Position numbers and translations under genes: made by a program. Positions 46,010-55,276 of a stretch of DNA of 64,000 nucleotides are shown in pieces. Every line of letters begins with the position of its first letter. Position 1 is the stretch's first letter. Source of the stretch: Pelosinus fermentans JBW45 (GTDB taxonomy: Bacteria > Bacillota > Negativicutes > DSM-13327); contig NZ_CP010978.1 in the NCBI RefSeq assembly GCF_000271665.2, forward strand, positions 714,501 through 778,500, read 5' to 3'. A model generated the notes under the pieces. It searched no databases, had not been told where the DNA came from, and worked only from the letters and a program-made list of their open reading frames with translations.

Positions 46010-47305
46010 ATGCATTTTCTTTACAATTTATTAGTCACATTGCTTGTTGTGCTGGCTGCTCCAGTGTTCCTCTTCCGTTTTATTAGGGAAGAAGGATTTG
46101 GTCGGCGATTACGGCAAAGTTTTGGTTTTATACCAGAGGAAGAGTTGGCACCGGTGCTGCAAAAAGATTGTATTTGGCTGCATGCAGCATCAGTAGGTGA
46201 GATTGTTGCAGCAAGCCCTATTATAAAAGAAATTAGTAATGAACTTCCTGATAAGCCCATATTAATATCTGTAGTGACTTCCAGTGGGTATGACATGGCC
46301 AAAAGAATTATTAAAGATGCAGATAGTATTATCTTCTTCCCTCTGGATCTGCCCTATCTTAGCCATAGCGTGGTGAAACGGGTTCGTCCCAGTGTGTTCT
46401 TATTGGTGGAAACCGAATTGTGGCCTAACTTTTTAAAGGCCGCAAGACATTTTTCTATCCCCGTTATGATGGTGAATGGCAGAATCAGCGATAAAAGTGT
46501 GGAACGATATCATTATATGCGCAGCATACTAAAAAGTATGTTGAATACCGTAGAGAAATTCTGCATGCAATCTACCATTGATGCCCAGTATATTATTCGT
46601 TTGGGAGCAGATGTACAGCGAGTTGTTGTTACGGGTAACACCAAATTTGATCAAACCTATACCAATGTTACGCTAAAAGAACAGCAAACCCTGCGCCAGG
46701 GAATGGGGATTGAAGAATCAGTTCCTGTTTTGGTAGCGGGAAGTACCCATCCCGGAGAAGAAGAGATGTTACTTACTGCTTTCCAAAAGGTACGGGAATC
46801 TTATCCCAGCGCGAAGCTTTTAATCGCACCAAGGGATATTATACGCAGCGAAGAAATTGTTAACTTAGCGGCAACCTATGGTTTTAAAGGAATACTCAGG
46901 ACTAAATTTTCTCAGCAGTCTCGTGAGCAGCATGATATTATTGTGCTGGATACCATTGGAGAGTTAGGGAAAGTATATAGCATTGGTGTCATTATTTACG
47001 TAGGAGGCAGTCTTGTGCCGCGAGGGGGTCACAACATTCTGGAACCTGCAGCGCATGGCAAATCGATTCTGGTTGGTCCTCATATGTTTAATTTTAAAGA
47101 GACCTATGCATTATTTTCTGGCAGGCAGGCATGTGTGACAGTATATGATGCGGAAACGTTGGGGACAACGTTTTTAGAGCTTTTAAATAATGAAGAATTA
47201 CGGTTAAAGATGTCCCAAGAAACATTGACGATTATTGAAGAAAATCGTGGAGCTTCGCGTAAAAGTGTGATGTATCTAAAAGAGTTATTGGGACGAATAA
47301 ATTGA
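46010..47305 (+). CDS. waaA: 3-deoxy-D-manno-octulosonic acid transferase
   Basis: 431 aa, GT30 family (KdtA/WaaA). It transfers KDO from CMP-KDO to lipid IVA. An N-terminal membrane helix is followed by FGRRLRQSFG, WLHAASVGEIVAASPIIKEI, LLVETELWPNFLKAARHFSI and the C-terminal YVGGSLVPRGGHNILEPAAH motif. GAGG precedes the ATG. Whether it adds one or two KDO cannot be told from sequence. Confidence 0.95.
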   Translation: MHFLYNLLVTLLVVLAAPVFLFRFIREEGFGRRLRQSFGFIPEEELAPVLQKDCIWLHAASVGEIVAASPIIKEISNELPDKPILISVVTSSGYDMAKRIIKDADSIIFFPLDLPYLSHSVVKRVRPSVFLLVETELWPNFLKAARHFSIPVMMVNGRISDKSVERYHYMRSILKSMLNTVEKFCMQSTIDAQYIIRLGADVQRVVVTGNTKFDQTYTNVTLKEQQTLRQGMGIEESVPVLVAGSTHPGEEEMLLTAFQKVRESYPSAKLLIAPRDIIRSEEIVNLAATYGFKGILRTKFSQQSREQHDIIVLDTIGELGKVYSIGVIIYVGGSLVPRGGHNILEPAAHGKSILVGPHMFNFKETYALFSGRQACVTVYDAETLGTTFLELLNNEELRLKMSQETLTIIEENRGASRKSVMYLKELLGRIN

Positions 47306-47322
47306 ACAAAGGCGGAACAAGT

Positions 47323-48489
47323 ATGCGCCAACGTGAAGAAATACAACTTTATTTATATCGATTAATACATGGTGAAGAACCAGGCATTCTTACAGATTTC
47401 CTGCTGGGTGTACTGCATATTTTCTCTGTTATTTATGGCTGGGCAGTGCTTTGTAAGCTAGCCTTATATAAGTATGGAATTTTAACGCAGCACAAGCTGG
47501 CTTGCCATGTTATTAGTCTAGGGAATATTACAGTAGGCGGAACTGGTAAAACTCCTACTGCTCAGCGATTGGCTACGATCATTCGGGACATGGGGTATCG
47601 AGTAGTCATTTTAAACCGTGGCTATCGGGCTGGGTGGAGAGGCCAGATTGGTTTAGTTTCAGATGGGGAAAAAATCTATATGTCTGCAGCGGAAGCTGGC
47701 GATGAAGCCTATTTATTAGCGAAAAGCTTACCGAAGGTTTCAGTAGTAATTGGGAGTAATCGCATTATTACAGGCGAATATGCTGTCAATGAGCTAAAGG
47801 CAGATGTTATTATTTTAGATGATGGATTTCAGCATTGGCAATTGGCACGTGATTTAGACATTGTATTAATTGATTCTCTAAACATGTTTGGCAATCAATT
47901 TATGCTGCCAAGAGGAACTTTGCGAGAACCTTTATCCAATTTATCCCGGGCACAAATCTTTTTACTGACAAAAATTGATCAGTCAAGCCTTGAGGCTAAG
48001 GAAATGATTTATAGCACCTTGAATCAATACAATAAAAAGGCCTTAGTTGTGGAAAGTATTCATAAGCCTCGGTGTTTTGTGGAAATTGAAGAATGGTATA
48101 AAGGGACAATAGGACGTAAGAACGTAGCATTAGAAAGTGTCCGCGGTCATAAAGTGCTGGCTTTTTCGGCTATCGGCAACCCCTCTTCCTTTGAACAGAC
48201 CATTTTGGATCTTGGCGTATCAGATGTATGCGGCGTAAGATATGTTGATCATCATGACTATACTATGGCAGAAATGCAGTATATTATGCAAAAAGCCGTA
48301 GATGAAAAGGTATATGCCTTGGTTACTACAGAAAAAGATGCAGTAAAAATTCCTGCAGAATTTATTCACTCTGATCGCCCATTGCCTTTATATGTCCTGA
48401 GCATTGCTGTATTCTTTACAGAAGGCTATGAAGATCTAATGGATTTAATTAAGAAAGTAGAAAATAAGCAGGATGCTGCTGCTGATTAA
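47323..48489 (+). CDS. lpxK: Tetraacyldisaccharide 4'-kinase
   Basis: About 388 aa. LpxK phosphorylates the 4' position of the lipid A disaccharide. The P-loop VGGTGKTPTAQRLATIIRDM and Walker B-like DVIILDDGFQHWQLARDLDI are diagnostic, as are NRGYRAG and VTTEKDAVKIP. I use ATG 47323 with AAAGGCGG in front. The in-frame TTG at 47302 overlaps the waaA stop and has no ribosome site. Confidence 0.94.
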   Translation: MRQREEIQLYLYRLIHGEEPGILTDFLLGVLHIFSVIYGWAVLCKLALYKYGILTQHKLACHVISLGNITVGGTGKTPTAQRLATIIRDMGYRVVILNRGYRAGWRGQIGLVSDGEKIYMSAAEAGDEAYLLAKSLPKVSVVIGSNRIITGEYAVNELKADVIILDDGFQHWQLARDLDIVLIDSLNMFGNQFMLPRGTLREPLSNLSRAQIFLLTKIDQSSLEAKEMIYSTLNQYNKKALVVESIHKPRCFVEIEEWYKGTIGRKNVALESVRGHKVLAFSAIGNPSSFEQTILDLGVSDVCGVRYVDHHDYTMAEMQYIMQKAVDEKVYALVTTEKDAVKIPAEFIHSDRPLPLYVLSIAVFFTEGYEDLMDLIKKVENKQDAAAD

Positions 48490-48532
48490 TCTAATTGCCT
48501 TTTTCTCTGTGTCTTCTACCGTAAAAAATTAC

Positions 48533-48592
48533 GAACCACAAAGGCACAAAAAATATATATAACCCTTTGTGTCCTTTGCGTCTTTGTGGTTC
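48533..48592 (+). repeat. CTTTG-type inverted repeat
   Basis: GAACCACAAAGGCACAAA pairs with the right arm made of CTTTGTGTC, CTTTGCGT and CTTTGTGGTTC across a short AT loop. Confidence 0.8.
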
Positions 48593-48653
48593 GATCCTAT
48601 TTTTATGTTTTCAGGTATTTTCTTTGATACTGCTAGATAAGGGGAGGTTTTCT

Positions 48654-49376
48654 ATGAATATAGTATGTGTCATTCCAGCACGGTATTCATCTACTCGGCT
48701 TCCAGGTAAGCCTTTAGCGGATATAGCGGGTAAGCCAATGATACAACATGTATATGAAAGGGCTGCTCTGGCAAAGCGCCCCCAGCGTGTGATTGTAGCA
48801 ACTGACCATCCGTTAGTACTGGAAGCAGTTAAGAAATTTGGCGGTGAGGTACTATTAACATCTGCGGATCATCCTACGGGTACCGATCGGCTTGCCGAAG
48901 TTGCAGAACAATGCCCCGATATGGATTTAATTATTAATGTCCAAGGGGACGAGCCTATGATCGAGCCAGAGGTGATTGATCAATTAGCCAGTGCTTTTGA
49001 TAACCATCCTGATCTCAATATGGCTACGTTAATGACCAAAATGGATACGAGTGAGTATCAGGTTCCTGGTGCTGTAAAAGTAATCACGGATTTACAAGGT
49101 TATGCCTTATATTTCTCTCGTTCCTTGATTCCTTTTCCTCGCATTGAGATTGGTTTACCAGTCTTTAAGCATATTGGAATATATGCGTATCGGCGGGAAT
49201 TTCTGCTAAAATATGCAAAATTAGCTCCAACCCCTTTAGAAAAGACGGAATCATTAGAACAATTACGAGCCCTAGAACATGGCTATCGCATAAAAGTAAT
49301 CGAAACCAATTTCAAATCCATTGGCGTAGATACCATAGAAGATTTGGAAAAAGTAAATTTGCTATTGAAAAATTAA
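48654..49376 (+). CDS. kdsB: 3-deoxy-manno-octulosonate cytidylyltransferase
   Basis: 240 aa. KdsB activates KDO as CMP-KDO. VIPARYSSTRLPGKPLADIA is the nucleotide-binding signature. VQGDEPMIEPEVIDQLASAF, HIGIYAYRREFLLKY and the final SIGVDTIEDLEKV are typical. I use ATG 48654 with GGGGAGG in front; the frame extends back through the repeat without a ribosome site. Confidence 0.96.
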   Translation: MNIVCVIPARYSSTRLPGKPLADIAGKPMIQHVYERAALAKRPQRVIVATDHPLVLEAVKKFGGEVLLTSADHPTGTDRLAEVAEQCPDMDLIINVQGDEPMIEPEVIDQLASAFDNHPDLNMATLMTKMDTSEYQVPGAVKVITDLQGYALYFSRSLIPFPRIEIGLPVFKHIGIYAYRREFLLKYAKLAPTPLEKTESLEQLRALEHGYRIKVIETNFKSIGVDTIEDLEKVNLLLKN

Positions 49377-49383
49377 GGAGACT

Positions 49384-49447
49384 AACCACAAAGGATTTTA
49401 TAAAAACCCTTGCGTAACCCTTTGTGTCCTTTGCGCCTTTGTGGTTC
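49384..49447 (+). repeat. CTTTG-type inverted repeat
   Basis: AACCACAAAGG on the left and CTTTGTGTC, CTTTGCGC, CTTTGTGGTTC on the right. The left arm is shortened. Confidence 0.75.
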
Positions 49448-49493
49448 AAAGTAACCTACACTCTTCGTTAAAAATATTTAGGAGGTTTTTTCT

Positions 49494-50318
49494 ATGAATA
49501 CAGTTAATATTGGTTCGATTACAGTAGGGGCAAAGAATCCTATTGTATTGATTGCCGGACCTTGCGTGATTGAGGGAGTGGAACGTACATTAAAAATTGG
49601 TAAAGCGATTAAGGAGATCACGGATAGACTGGGTATTCCATATATCTTTAAAGCATCCTTTGATAAAGCCAATCGCTCTTCTTATTCCTCTTTTCGCGGA
49701 CCAGGCCTTACAGAAGGGTTAGCAATACTTAGTCACATCAAAAAAGAGCTGGGTGTTCCTGTCGTAAGTGATATTCATTCCAGTGAGCAAGTAGGTCCAG
49801 CAGCAGAAGTATTGGATATCTTACAAATTCCAGCTTTCTTATGCCGTCAGACGGATTTACTAAATGATGCAGCAAAGACAGGTAAAGTCATTAATGTGAA
49901 AAAAGGGCAATTCTTAGCACCAAATGATATGAAAAATGTAGTTGCCAAAATTCGTGAGGCAGGCAATGAAAATATTCTTCTTACAGAACGAGGTGCAAGC
50001 TTCGGCTATAATAACCTGGTTGCCGATATGCGCTCCTTGCCCATCATGCGTTCCTTTGGCTATCCGATTGTTTTTGATGCGACTCATAGCGTACAATTAC
50101 CCGGGGGAGCAGGAACGACCTCAAGCGGACAGCGGGAATTTGTGCCTTATCTGACTCGGGCAGCTGTGGCAGTAGGCGTTGATGCTTTATTTATGGAAGT
50201 TCATGATAATCCCGCCGAAGCGTTATCCGATGGACCTAACATGCTATATATTGAACAATTAGAAGACTTATTAAAAGATGTACAAGCTCTTGATCATGTA
50301 GTTAGGAAGCATAAGTAA
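49494..50318 (+). CDS. kdsA: 3-deoxy-8-phosphooctulonate synthase
   Basis: 274 aa. KdsA condenses arabinose 5-phosphate with PEP to KDO 8-phosphate. [10 protein letters not shown] carries the Cys of metal-dependent enzymes; [52 protein letters not shown] and [12 protein letters not shown] are further motifs. AGGAGG precedes the ATG. It belongs to the kdsB-kdsA-kdsD-kdsC set. Confidence 0.97.
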   Translation: MNTVNIGSITVGAKNPIVLIAGPCVIEGVERTLKIGKAIKEITDRLGIPYIFKASFDKANRSSYSSFRGPGLTEGLAILSHIKKELGVPVVSDIHSSEQVGPAAEVLDILQIPAFLCRQTDLLNDAAKTGKVINVKKGQFLAPNDMKNVVAKIREAGNENILLTERGASFGYNNLVADMRSLPIMRSFGYPIVFDATHSVQLPGGAGTTSSGQREFVPYLTRAAVAVGVDALFMEVHDNPAEALSDGPNMLYIEQLEDLLKDVQALDHVVRKHK

Positions 50319-50340
50319 TCTAGATTCACAAAAAAAAATG

Positions 50341-50417
50341 AACCACAAAGACGCAATGCCGCTATCGCAGCACACAAAGGGGAATAACTCTTAGTGTCCT
50401 TTGTGCCTTTGTGGTTT
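50341..50417 (+). repeat. CTTTG-type inverted repeat with inner GCCGC stem
   Basis: AACCACAAAGACGCAATGCC at the left; the right arm is CTTAGTGTC, CTTTGTGC, CTTTGTGGTTT. The inner ATGCCGCTATCGCAGCAC stem recurs in a related form at 54360. Confidence 0.75.
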
Positions 50418-50443
50418 AATAATTTTATTGGGGAGGTAATACT

Positions 50444-51412
50444 ATGATTATTGAACAAGCAAAAGAAGTATTGGCAATTGAGGCTGCAGCTATTGAGAGT
50501 TTGATTCCTCGAATCAATGGTCAATTTACAGCAGCGGTGACAATGATTTTAGAATGTTCGGGAAGAGTGATTGTTACGGGTATGGGAAAATCCGGTCATA
50601 TTGGCAGAAAGATTGCTGCAACCTTTGCCAGTACTGGAACCCCTGCTTATTTTCTTCATCCTGCAGAAGGAATTCATGGAGATTTGGGGATGGTCACACC
50701 GAATGATATTGTACTGGCTTTATCAAATAGTGGTGAAACTGCGGAAGTAGTCAGCATCTTTCCTGCTATTAAGCGAATCGGTGCCAGTATTATTGTCATG
50801 TGTGGCTGCGAAGATTCTACAATGGGCAAAAATGCGGATATATTCTTAGATACAGCTGTGGAAAGAGAAGCGTGTCCTCTTGGGCTAGCGCCAACAGCCA
50901 GTGCCATTGCAACATTGGCCATGGGGGATGCCTTGGCTATCGCGTTATTATCGGAACGTAAATTTACTCCAGAAGACTTTGCGGTCTTTCATCCAGGAGG
51001 ATCATTAGGTCGTAAATTACTCTTAACAGTCGAAAATGTAATGCATGCAGGAGAAGACAACCCTGTTGTTACGCTAGATAAAACAGTGAAGGAAGCCTTG
51101 TTTGTTATTACCGGCAAGGGGCTTGGTGCGACAAATGTTGTAGATCAGCAAGGTCATTTAGTGGGGATTATTACCGATGGCGATATTCGCAGAGGATTGG
51201 AACATGGTCACGAATTCTTAGATAAGAAGGTAGATAATATCATGACTAAAAATCCTCGTACCATTACAGCTAATAAGTTAGCGGCCCAAGCTCTTTCCGT
51301 TATGGAAAAAAATCATCCTCGCCCCATTACAGTGCTGCCAGTCGTGGATGAAAATAATAAAACGATTGGTATTATTCACCTTACTGACTTATTACGTCAA
51401 GGAGTGGTATAA
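50444..51412 (+). CDS. kdsD: Arabinose-5-phosphate isomerase
   Basis: 322 aa, KpsF/GutQ family. It converts ribulose 5-phosphate to arabinose 5-phosphate, the KDO precursor. An N-terminal SIS domain (VTGMGKSGHIGRKIAATFAS, LSNSGETAEVVSIFPAIKRI) is followed by two CBS domains (VENVMHAGEDNPVVTLDKTV and VDNIMTKNPRTITANKLAAQ). Its stop shares one base with the kdsC start (TAATG). Confidence 0.95.
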   Translation: MIIEQAKEVLAIEAAAIESLIPRINGQFTAAVTMILECSGRVIVTGMGKSGHIGRKIAATFASTGTPAYFLHPAEGIHGDLGMVTPNDIVLALSNSGETAEVVSIFPAIKRIGASIIVMCGCEDSTMGKNADIFLDTAVEREACPLGLAPTASAIATLAMGDALAIALLSERKFTPEDFAVFHPGGSLGRKLLLTVENVMHAGEDNPVVTLDKTVKEALFVITGKGLGATNVVDQQGHLVGIITDGDIRRGLEHGHEFLDKKVDNIMTKNPRTITANKLAAQALSVMEKNHPRPITVLPVVDENNKTIGIIHLTDLLRQGVV

Positions 51413-51957
51413 TGGGTATAGAAGCCCGTGCTAAAAATACTAAGCTTCTGGTGCTAGACGTAGATGGTGTACTGACAGATGGACATATTATCTTTGGCAG
51501 GGATGGCGAATTGATGAAGAATTTTCATTCCCATGATGGATTAGGCATTGCACTTGCACATCAAGCAGGCATAAAAACGGCTATCATCACGGGACGCGAA
51601 AGTCAAATCGTTCATTTGCGCAGCATTGAACTAAAAATTATGGATGTACACCAGGGAGCTAAGGATAAGGTAGAAGCGCTTTCTGTTTTGTTAACCAAAT
51701 ATAGCTTGCGCGCGGAGGAAGTAGCCTATGTGGGAGATGATTTGCTGGATCTGTCCATCATGAGACAAGTTGGCTTAGCCTGCGCGGTAGCCAATGCTGT
51801 ACCGGAAGTCAAACAACATGCTCACTTCATAACCACCAAACAAGGCGGCCAAGGAGCCGTGAGAGAAGTGGTGGAATTCATTCTAAAAACCCAAGGCAAA
51901 TGGGACGAAATCATCAACACCTACTTGCAAGGCGGCAGAATAGAAACAAAACAATAA
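51412..51957 (+). CDS. kdsC: 3-deoxy-D-manno-octulosonate 8-phosphate phosphatase
   Basis: 181-aa HAD-family phosphatase. The catalytic motif LVLDVDGVLTDG (DxD) is near the N-terminus, TGRES is motif II, and YVGDDLLDLSIMRQVGLACA is motif IV. KdsC removes phosphate from KDO 8-phosphate. It is coupled to kdsD by overlap. Confidence 0.95.
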   Translation: MGIEARAKNTKLLVLDVDGVLTDGHIIFGRDGELMKNFHSHDGLGIALAHQAGIKTAIITGRESQIVHLRSIELKIMDVHQGAKDKVEALSVLLTKYSLRAEEVAYVGDDLLDLSIMRQVGLACAVANAVPEVKQHAHFITTKQGGQGAVREVVEFILKTQGKWDEIINTYLQGGRIETKQ

Positions 51958-51959
51958 AT

Positions 51960-52035
51960 CTTTGCGTCTTCGCGATTCAAAATGCTTTATCTTTACCCTA
52001 TCTTTTCTCTGTGTTCTCTGCGCCTCTGTGGTTCC
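51960..52035 (+). repeat. CTTCG and CTCTG single-arm repeats
   Basis: A mixed CTTTGCGTCTTCGCGATTC arm at 51960-51979 is followed by a CTCTG arm at 52003-52035 (CTCTGTGTT, CTCTGCGC, CTCTGTGGTTCC). Confidence 0.7.
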
Positions 52036-52052
52036 TTATATTTTACTATAAA

Positions 52053-52100
52053 TTCCCCTCTTTTGAGAGGGGGGCCGTAGGGCGGGATGTGTTCATCCCC
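52053..52100 (+). repeat. CCCCTC-type repeat (second family), copy 1
   Basis: TTCCCCTCTTTTGAGAGGGG followed by GGCGGGATGTGTTC. The same layout occurs at 56425 and 61781. It ends 20 bases before the lpxL copy 2 start. Confidence 0.7.
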
Positions 52101-52119
52101 TACAGAAAGGAGGTCGCCA

Positions 52120-53052
52120 ATGTCTAATGCTTGGCAGTACTATTTACTAAAAGTGTTGAGTTTTTTAATCTGTTTATTACCGTATAAAGGTGTTTTATTG
52201 TTAGGGAAGATTCTGGGCAAACTATATTATCGTATTGCTGCACGGCAGAGGCGGCGAGCTTTACTGCAGATACAAGAATCGCTGGGAATTTCGTTAGAAG
52301 TTGCCCAAAAGCATATTGACAGTTTGTTTATTAAATTGGGGCAAACGTTTGTAGAGATGCTGTATATGCCTGCTCTCACGTTAGATAGATTGCATCAATA
52401 TATTACGATAGAAAATCGTCATTTTCTTGCTGAAGCAGTAGAGCAAGGACGAGGTGTGGTTCTGCTTACAGCTCATGTGGGCAATTGGGAATGGCTGGGA
52501 GCTTCTTTGGCAATGGATGGTTTTCCACTGGCGGCTGTGATTAAGCGTCAGCCCAATGACCAGCATACTAGAATCCTAAATGAATACCGCGAAATGGCGG
52601 GGATTGAAATTTTTGCCCGAGGTACTACCGAATTAGTCAGTGCGGCAAGGGCTCTGAAAAAAGGTAAAATTCTTGGATTTTTAGCGGATCAGGATGCAGG
52701 CACTACGGGCTTATTCATTGAATTTCTAGGTAAAATGTCTTCTACTCCAATCGGACCGACAGTGTTTGCCAAAAAATTTAAGGCTCCTGTTGTACCGGTT
52801 TTTATGGTTCGTAAACCCGAAGGCGGGCATCGAATTATCATTCATGAACCTTTTTATTATGAAGATACAGGTAATGAAGTAGAAGATAACTATAAAATTA
52901 CAGTTAAGATGACGCATATTATTGAAAACACCATTCGAGAATATCCCGATGAATGGCTATGGTTTCAAAAACGCTGGAATACAGCTTATTCTGAAGATAA
53001 TGTGAAGTATGAGCAAAGTATATCCCCGGAAAGGATAGGTAAACAGGCATGA
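52120..53052 (+). CDS. lpxL: Lipid A late acyltransferase, LpxL/HtrB family (copy 2)
   Basis: 310 aa. TAHVGNWEWLGASLAMDGFP holds the HX4E catalytic pair (HVGNWE), and GFLADQDAGTTGLFIEFLGK and STPIGPTVFAKKFKAPVVPV the other conserved blocks. The N-terminal membrane helix (SFLICLLPYKGVLLLGKILG) and basic RIAARQRRRALLQI are typical. I use ATG 52120 behind AAAGGAGG. The stop overlaps the lptC start by four bases, tying late acylation to LPS export. It differs from copy 1 (35127) throughout, so this is not a recent duplication. Confidence 0.92.
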   Translation: MSNAWQYYLLKVLSFLICLLPYKGVLLLGKILGKLYYRIAARQRRRALLQIQESLGISLEVAQKHIDSLFIKLGQTFVEMLYMPALTLDRLHQYITIENRHFLAEAVEQGRGVVLLTAHVGNWEWLGASLAMDGFPLAAVIKRQPNDQHTRILNEYREMAGIEIFARGTTELVSAARALKKGKILGFLADQDAGTTGLFIEFLGKMSSTPIGPTVFAKKFKAPVVPVFMVRKPEGGHRIIIHEPFYYEDTGNEVEDNYKITVKMTHIIENTIREYPDEWLWFQKRWNTAYSEDNVKYEQSISPERIGKQA

Positions 53053-53603
53053 AAAAGAAAGCAGGAATGATTCTTGCCTGTATTATAATACTAGTAAGTG
53101 GTTTGTATTACTTTTTAAAAGATGAACCCCTTACCCAAACTCCTCCGGAAGAGCCAAAGGATCAACAAACCTCGAAACTCGCTTATGTGGGAAATTCGAT
53201 TGTGGAACAAAAGGATGGAAAACCCCTGTGGGAATTAAAGGCTGAGTTCATTGAAATTGATGTGGATACAAAGAATGTACTACTAAAAAATCTGGTAGGA
53301 ACCTTTTATCAGGAAAAAGGTGGTAAAATTGAAATCACAGCCCCAAAGGCATTTGTGGACAGCAAAACAAAAGACATTACCATGTCTGTAAAAGTGCAGG
53401 CTACAGCAAGTGACGGCACAACTTTTACAGCCAATGAGGCTCGTTGGTCGAGTACGGACCAAAAAGTATATGGTTCTGGCAATGTCATTTTTACTAAAGA
53501 TGATACGGTGCTTACAGGGGATAAAATAGAGAGTGATTCCAATATGGAGAAAATAAAAGTATTTGGCAATGCTAAGGTCGTAAAAGGAGGAGTGTCCAAA
53601 TGA
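53049..53603 (+). CDS. lptC: LPS export protein LptC
   Basis: 184 aa. A single N-terminal membrane anchor (residues 6-23) is followed by a periplasmic OstA-like beta-jellyroll (KPLWELKAEFIEIDVDTKNV, LTGDKIESDSNMEKIKVFGN). LptC receives LPS from the LptBFG transporter and passes it to LptA. It overlaps lpxL upstream and lptA downstream, each by four bases. Confidence 0.9.
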   Translation: MKKKAGMILACIIILVSGLYYFLKDEPLTQTPPEEPKDQQTSKLAYVGNSIVEQKDGKPLWELKAEFIEIDVDTKNVLLKNLVGTFYQEKGGKIEITAPKAFVDSKTKDITMSVKVQATASDGTTFTANEARWSSTDQKVYGSGNVIFTKDDTVLTGDKIESDSNMEKIKVFGNAKVVKGGVSK

Positions 53604-54313
53604 AGTCTAAAATAGTGAATATAACTCTTGGGTTAGTACTCTCCCTTAGCGTAATTTCCTATAGTTATGCGGATTCTAATAAACCAGTAGAACTGGCGGC
53701 AGATACCATTGAATATGATTCAGTAAAAGGTATTATGACAGCCCAGGGCAATGTCCGCATCGTGCAGGAGAATGCTGTCATGACGGGCACTAATGCAGAA
53801 TATAACAGCAAAACAAAAGAAGCTCATATATATGGTGGTGTCCAGGTTGTACAAGAAGATGCCACATTGTTAGCTGAAGAAGTGAATTCCTATGATAATA
53901 ATCACATCGTTGCCATCGGTAACCCGATATTAACCAAAGGGAACAGTCGATTGGACGGTCCTCAAATTGATTATTATTCAGACAGGCAGTATGCCGTCGT
54001 TAACGGCTGGGCACGCTTAGAAACAGAAGACAGCACCCTGACAGCCAACCAAATCGAATCCTTCTTTAGTGAAGATCGTGCCGTGGCTCAGGGAGATGTG
54101 CATATTGTTAGTGATGCACGTAAGCTAGATGCCGTAGCAGATCATGCCGTATATTATGGCAGTAAAGATCAGCAGGGGAAAACCGTCTTAACCGGTAATG
54201 CCAGAGCAGTACAAGAGGGGAATGTACTAACCGGAAACACTTTAACTCTATACATGGACAATAAAGTCATAGATGTCCAAGGCCGCAGCAAGTTAGTTAT
54301 AACTCCGCAGTAA
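53600..54313 (+). CDS. lptA: LPS transport periplasmic protein LptA (OstA)
   Basis: 237 aa with signal peptide ending SYA. The OstA beta-jellyroll repeats are clear: VELAADTIEYDSVKGIMTAQ, GNVRIVQENAVMTGTNAEYN, YDNNHIVAIGNPIL, LTGNTLTLYMDNKVIDVQG. LptA polymerises into the bridge that carries LPS across the periplasm. It is somewhat longer than E. coli LptA (185 aa), with extra strands. The neighbour lptB follows after a repeat-filled gap. Confidence 0.92.
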   Translation: MKSKIVNITLGLVLSLSVISYSYADSNKPVELAADTIEYDSVKGIMTAQGNVRIVQENAVMTGTNAEYNSKTKEAHIYGGVQVVQEDATLLAEEVNSYDNNHIVAIGNPILTKGNSRLDGPQIDYYSDRQYAVVNGWARLETEDSTLTANQIESFFSEDRAVAQGDVHIVSDARKLDAVADHAVYYGSKDQQGKTVLTGNARAVQEGNVLTGNTLTLYMDNKVIDVQGRSKLVITPQ

Positions 54314-54344
54314 AACACTATGGGTAGTGTCCGTTTCTCTTTTT

Positions 54345-54500
54345 GAACCACAAAGGCACAATGCCGCTGATGCGGCACACTATGGAGAGTCCCAAACAAT
54401 AATTTATTAATAAAAACCCCTTTGTGTCCTTTGCGTCTTTGTGGTTCAAAATAATTAATTTATCTTTTCTCTGCGTTCTCTGTGTCTCTGCGGTTCAAAC
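54345..54500 (+). repeat. CTTTG-type inverted repeat plus CTCTG arm between lptA and lptB
   Basis: 54345-54450: GAACCACAAAGGCACAATGC, an inner GCCGCTGATGCGGC stem, then right-arm units CTTTGTGTC, CTTTGCGT, CTTTGTGGTTC. A CTCTG arm follows at 54466-54500 (CTCTGCGTT, CTCTGTGT, CTCTGCGGTTC). It is the longest gap inside the lpt operon (227 bases). Confidence 0.8.
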
Positions 54501-54540
54501 TCTCAAGAAATATCTCAGCTTTAGAGCAAGGAGTTTTCAT

Positions 54541-55263
54541 ATGTATATTGAAACATTTAACTTAGTAAAAACCTATAAAGATCGTAATGTGGTAGATGGT
54601 GTCAGTCTTAGAGTCAATCAGGGCGAGGTTGTTGGTTTATTGGGACCAAATGGTGCTGGTAAAACCACTACATTTTATATGATTGTTGGTCTAGAACGCC
54701 CCAATGATGGGATGATTGTCATTAATGATCAAGATGTAACTGATATGCCCATGTACCGTCGTTCGAACTTTGGTGTAGGATATCTCCCTCAAGAAGCATC
54801 TGTATTTCGAAAACTTACAGTAGAAGATAATATTATGGCAATACTAGAAACGACTAAACTTACTGCTTCTGAGCGTAAGGAAAAGGCAGAAAGTTTGCTA
54901 GATGAATTTAATATCAATCATGTTGCAAAACGAAAGGGTTCCCAGCTGTCTGGAGGGGAGCGTCGCCGTGTAGAGATTGCTCGCTGCTTGACTACGGATC
55001 CAGCCTTCATCTTACTCGATGAGCCTTTTGCTGGGGTTGACCCCATCGCTGTAGCCGATATCCAGCAGATTATCGGATATTTAAAACAACGAGGAATTGG
55101 TGTGCTTATTACGGATCACAATGTGCGGGAAACATTAAGCATTGTCGATCGTGCATATATTTTAAACGAGGGACAGATTTTGATTCACGGTGATGCCATA
55201 ACCATTGCAAATAGTGAAATTGCTAGGAAATTCTACCTTGGAGAGAATTTCAGCTTAAAATAG
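54541..55263 (+). CDS. lptB: LPS export ABC ATPase LptB
   Basis: 240 aa. LptB powers LPS extraction by LptFG. Walker [41 protein letters not shown] (the LptB-type Q-loop), signature [20 protein letters not shown] and Walker [17 protein letters not shown] identify it well. I use ATG 54541 with AAGGAG in front; the frame reads back through the repeat to 54424 with no site. Confidence 0.97.
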   Translation: MYIETFNLVKTYKDRNVVDGVSLRVNQGEVVGLLGPNGAGKTTTFYMIVGLERPNDGMIVINDQDVTDMPMYRRSNFGVGYLPQEASVFRKLTVEDNIMAILETTKLTASERKEKAESLLDEFNINHVAKRKGSQLSGGERRRVEIARCLTTDPAFILLDEPFAGVDPIAVADIQQIIGYLKQRGIGVLITDHNVRETLSIVDRAYILNEGQILIHGDAITIANSEIARKFYLGENFSLK

Positions 55264-55276
55264 TAGGGAGAATTGT

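Noticed and set aside
54424-54540. N-terminal extension of lptB (and similar extensions before kdsB, the ATPase gene and the glycosidase gene)
   Set aside because: The repeats lack stop codons in one frame, so open frames run back through them. Each gene has a good ribosome site at a later ATG.
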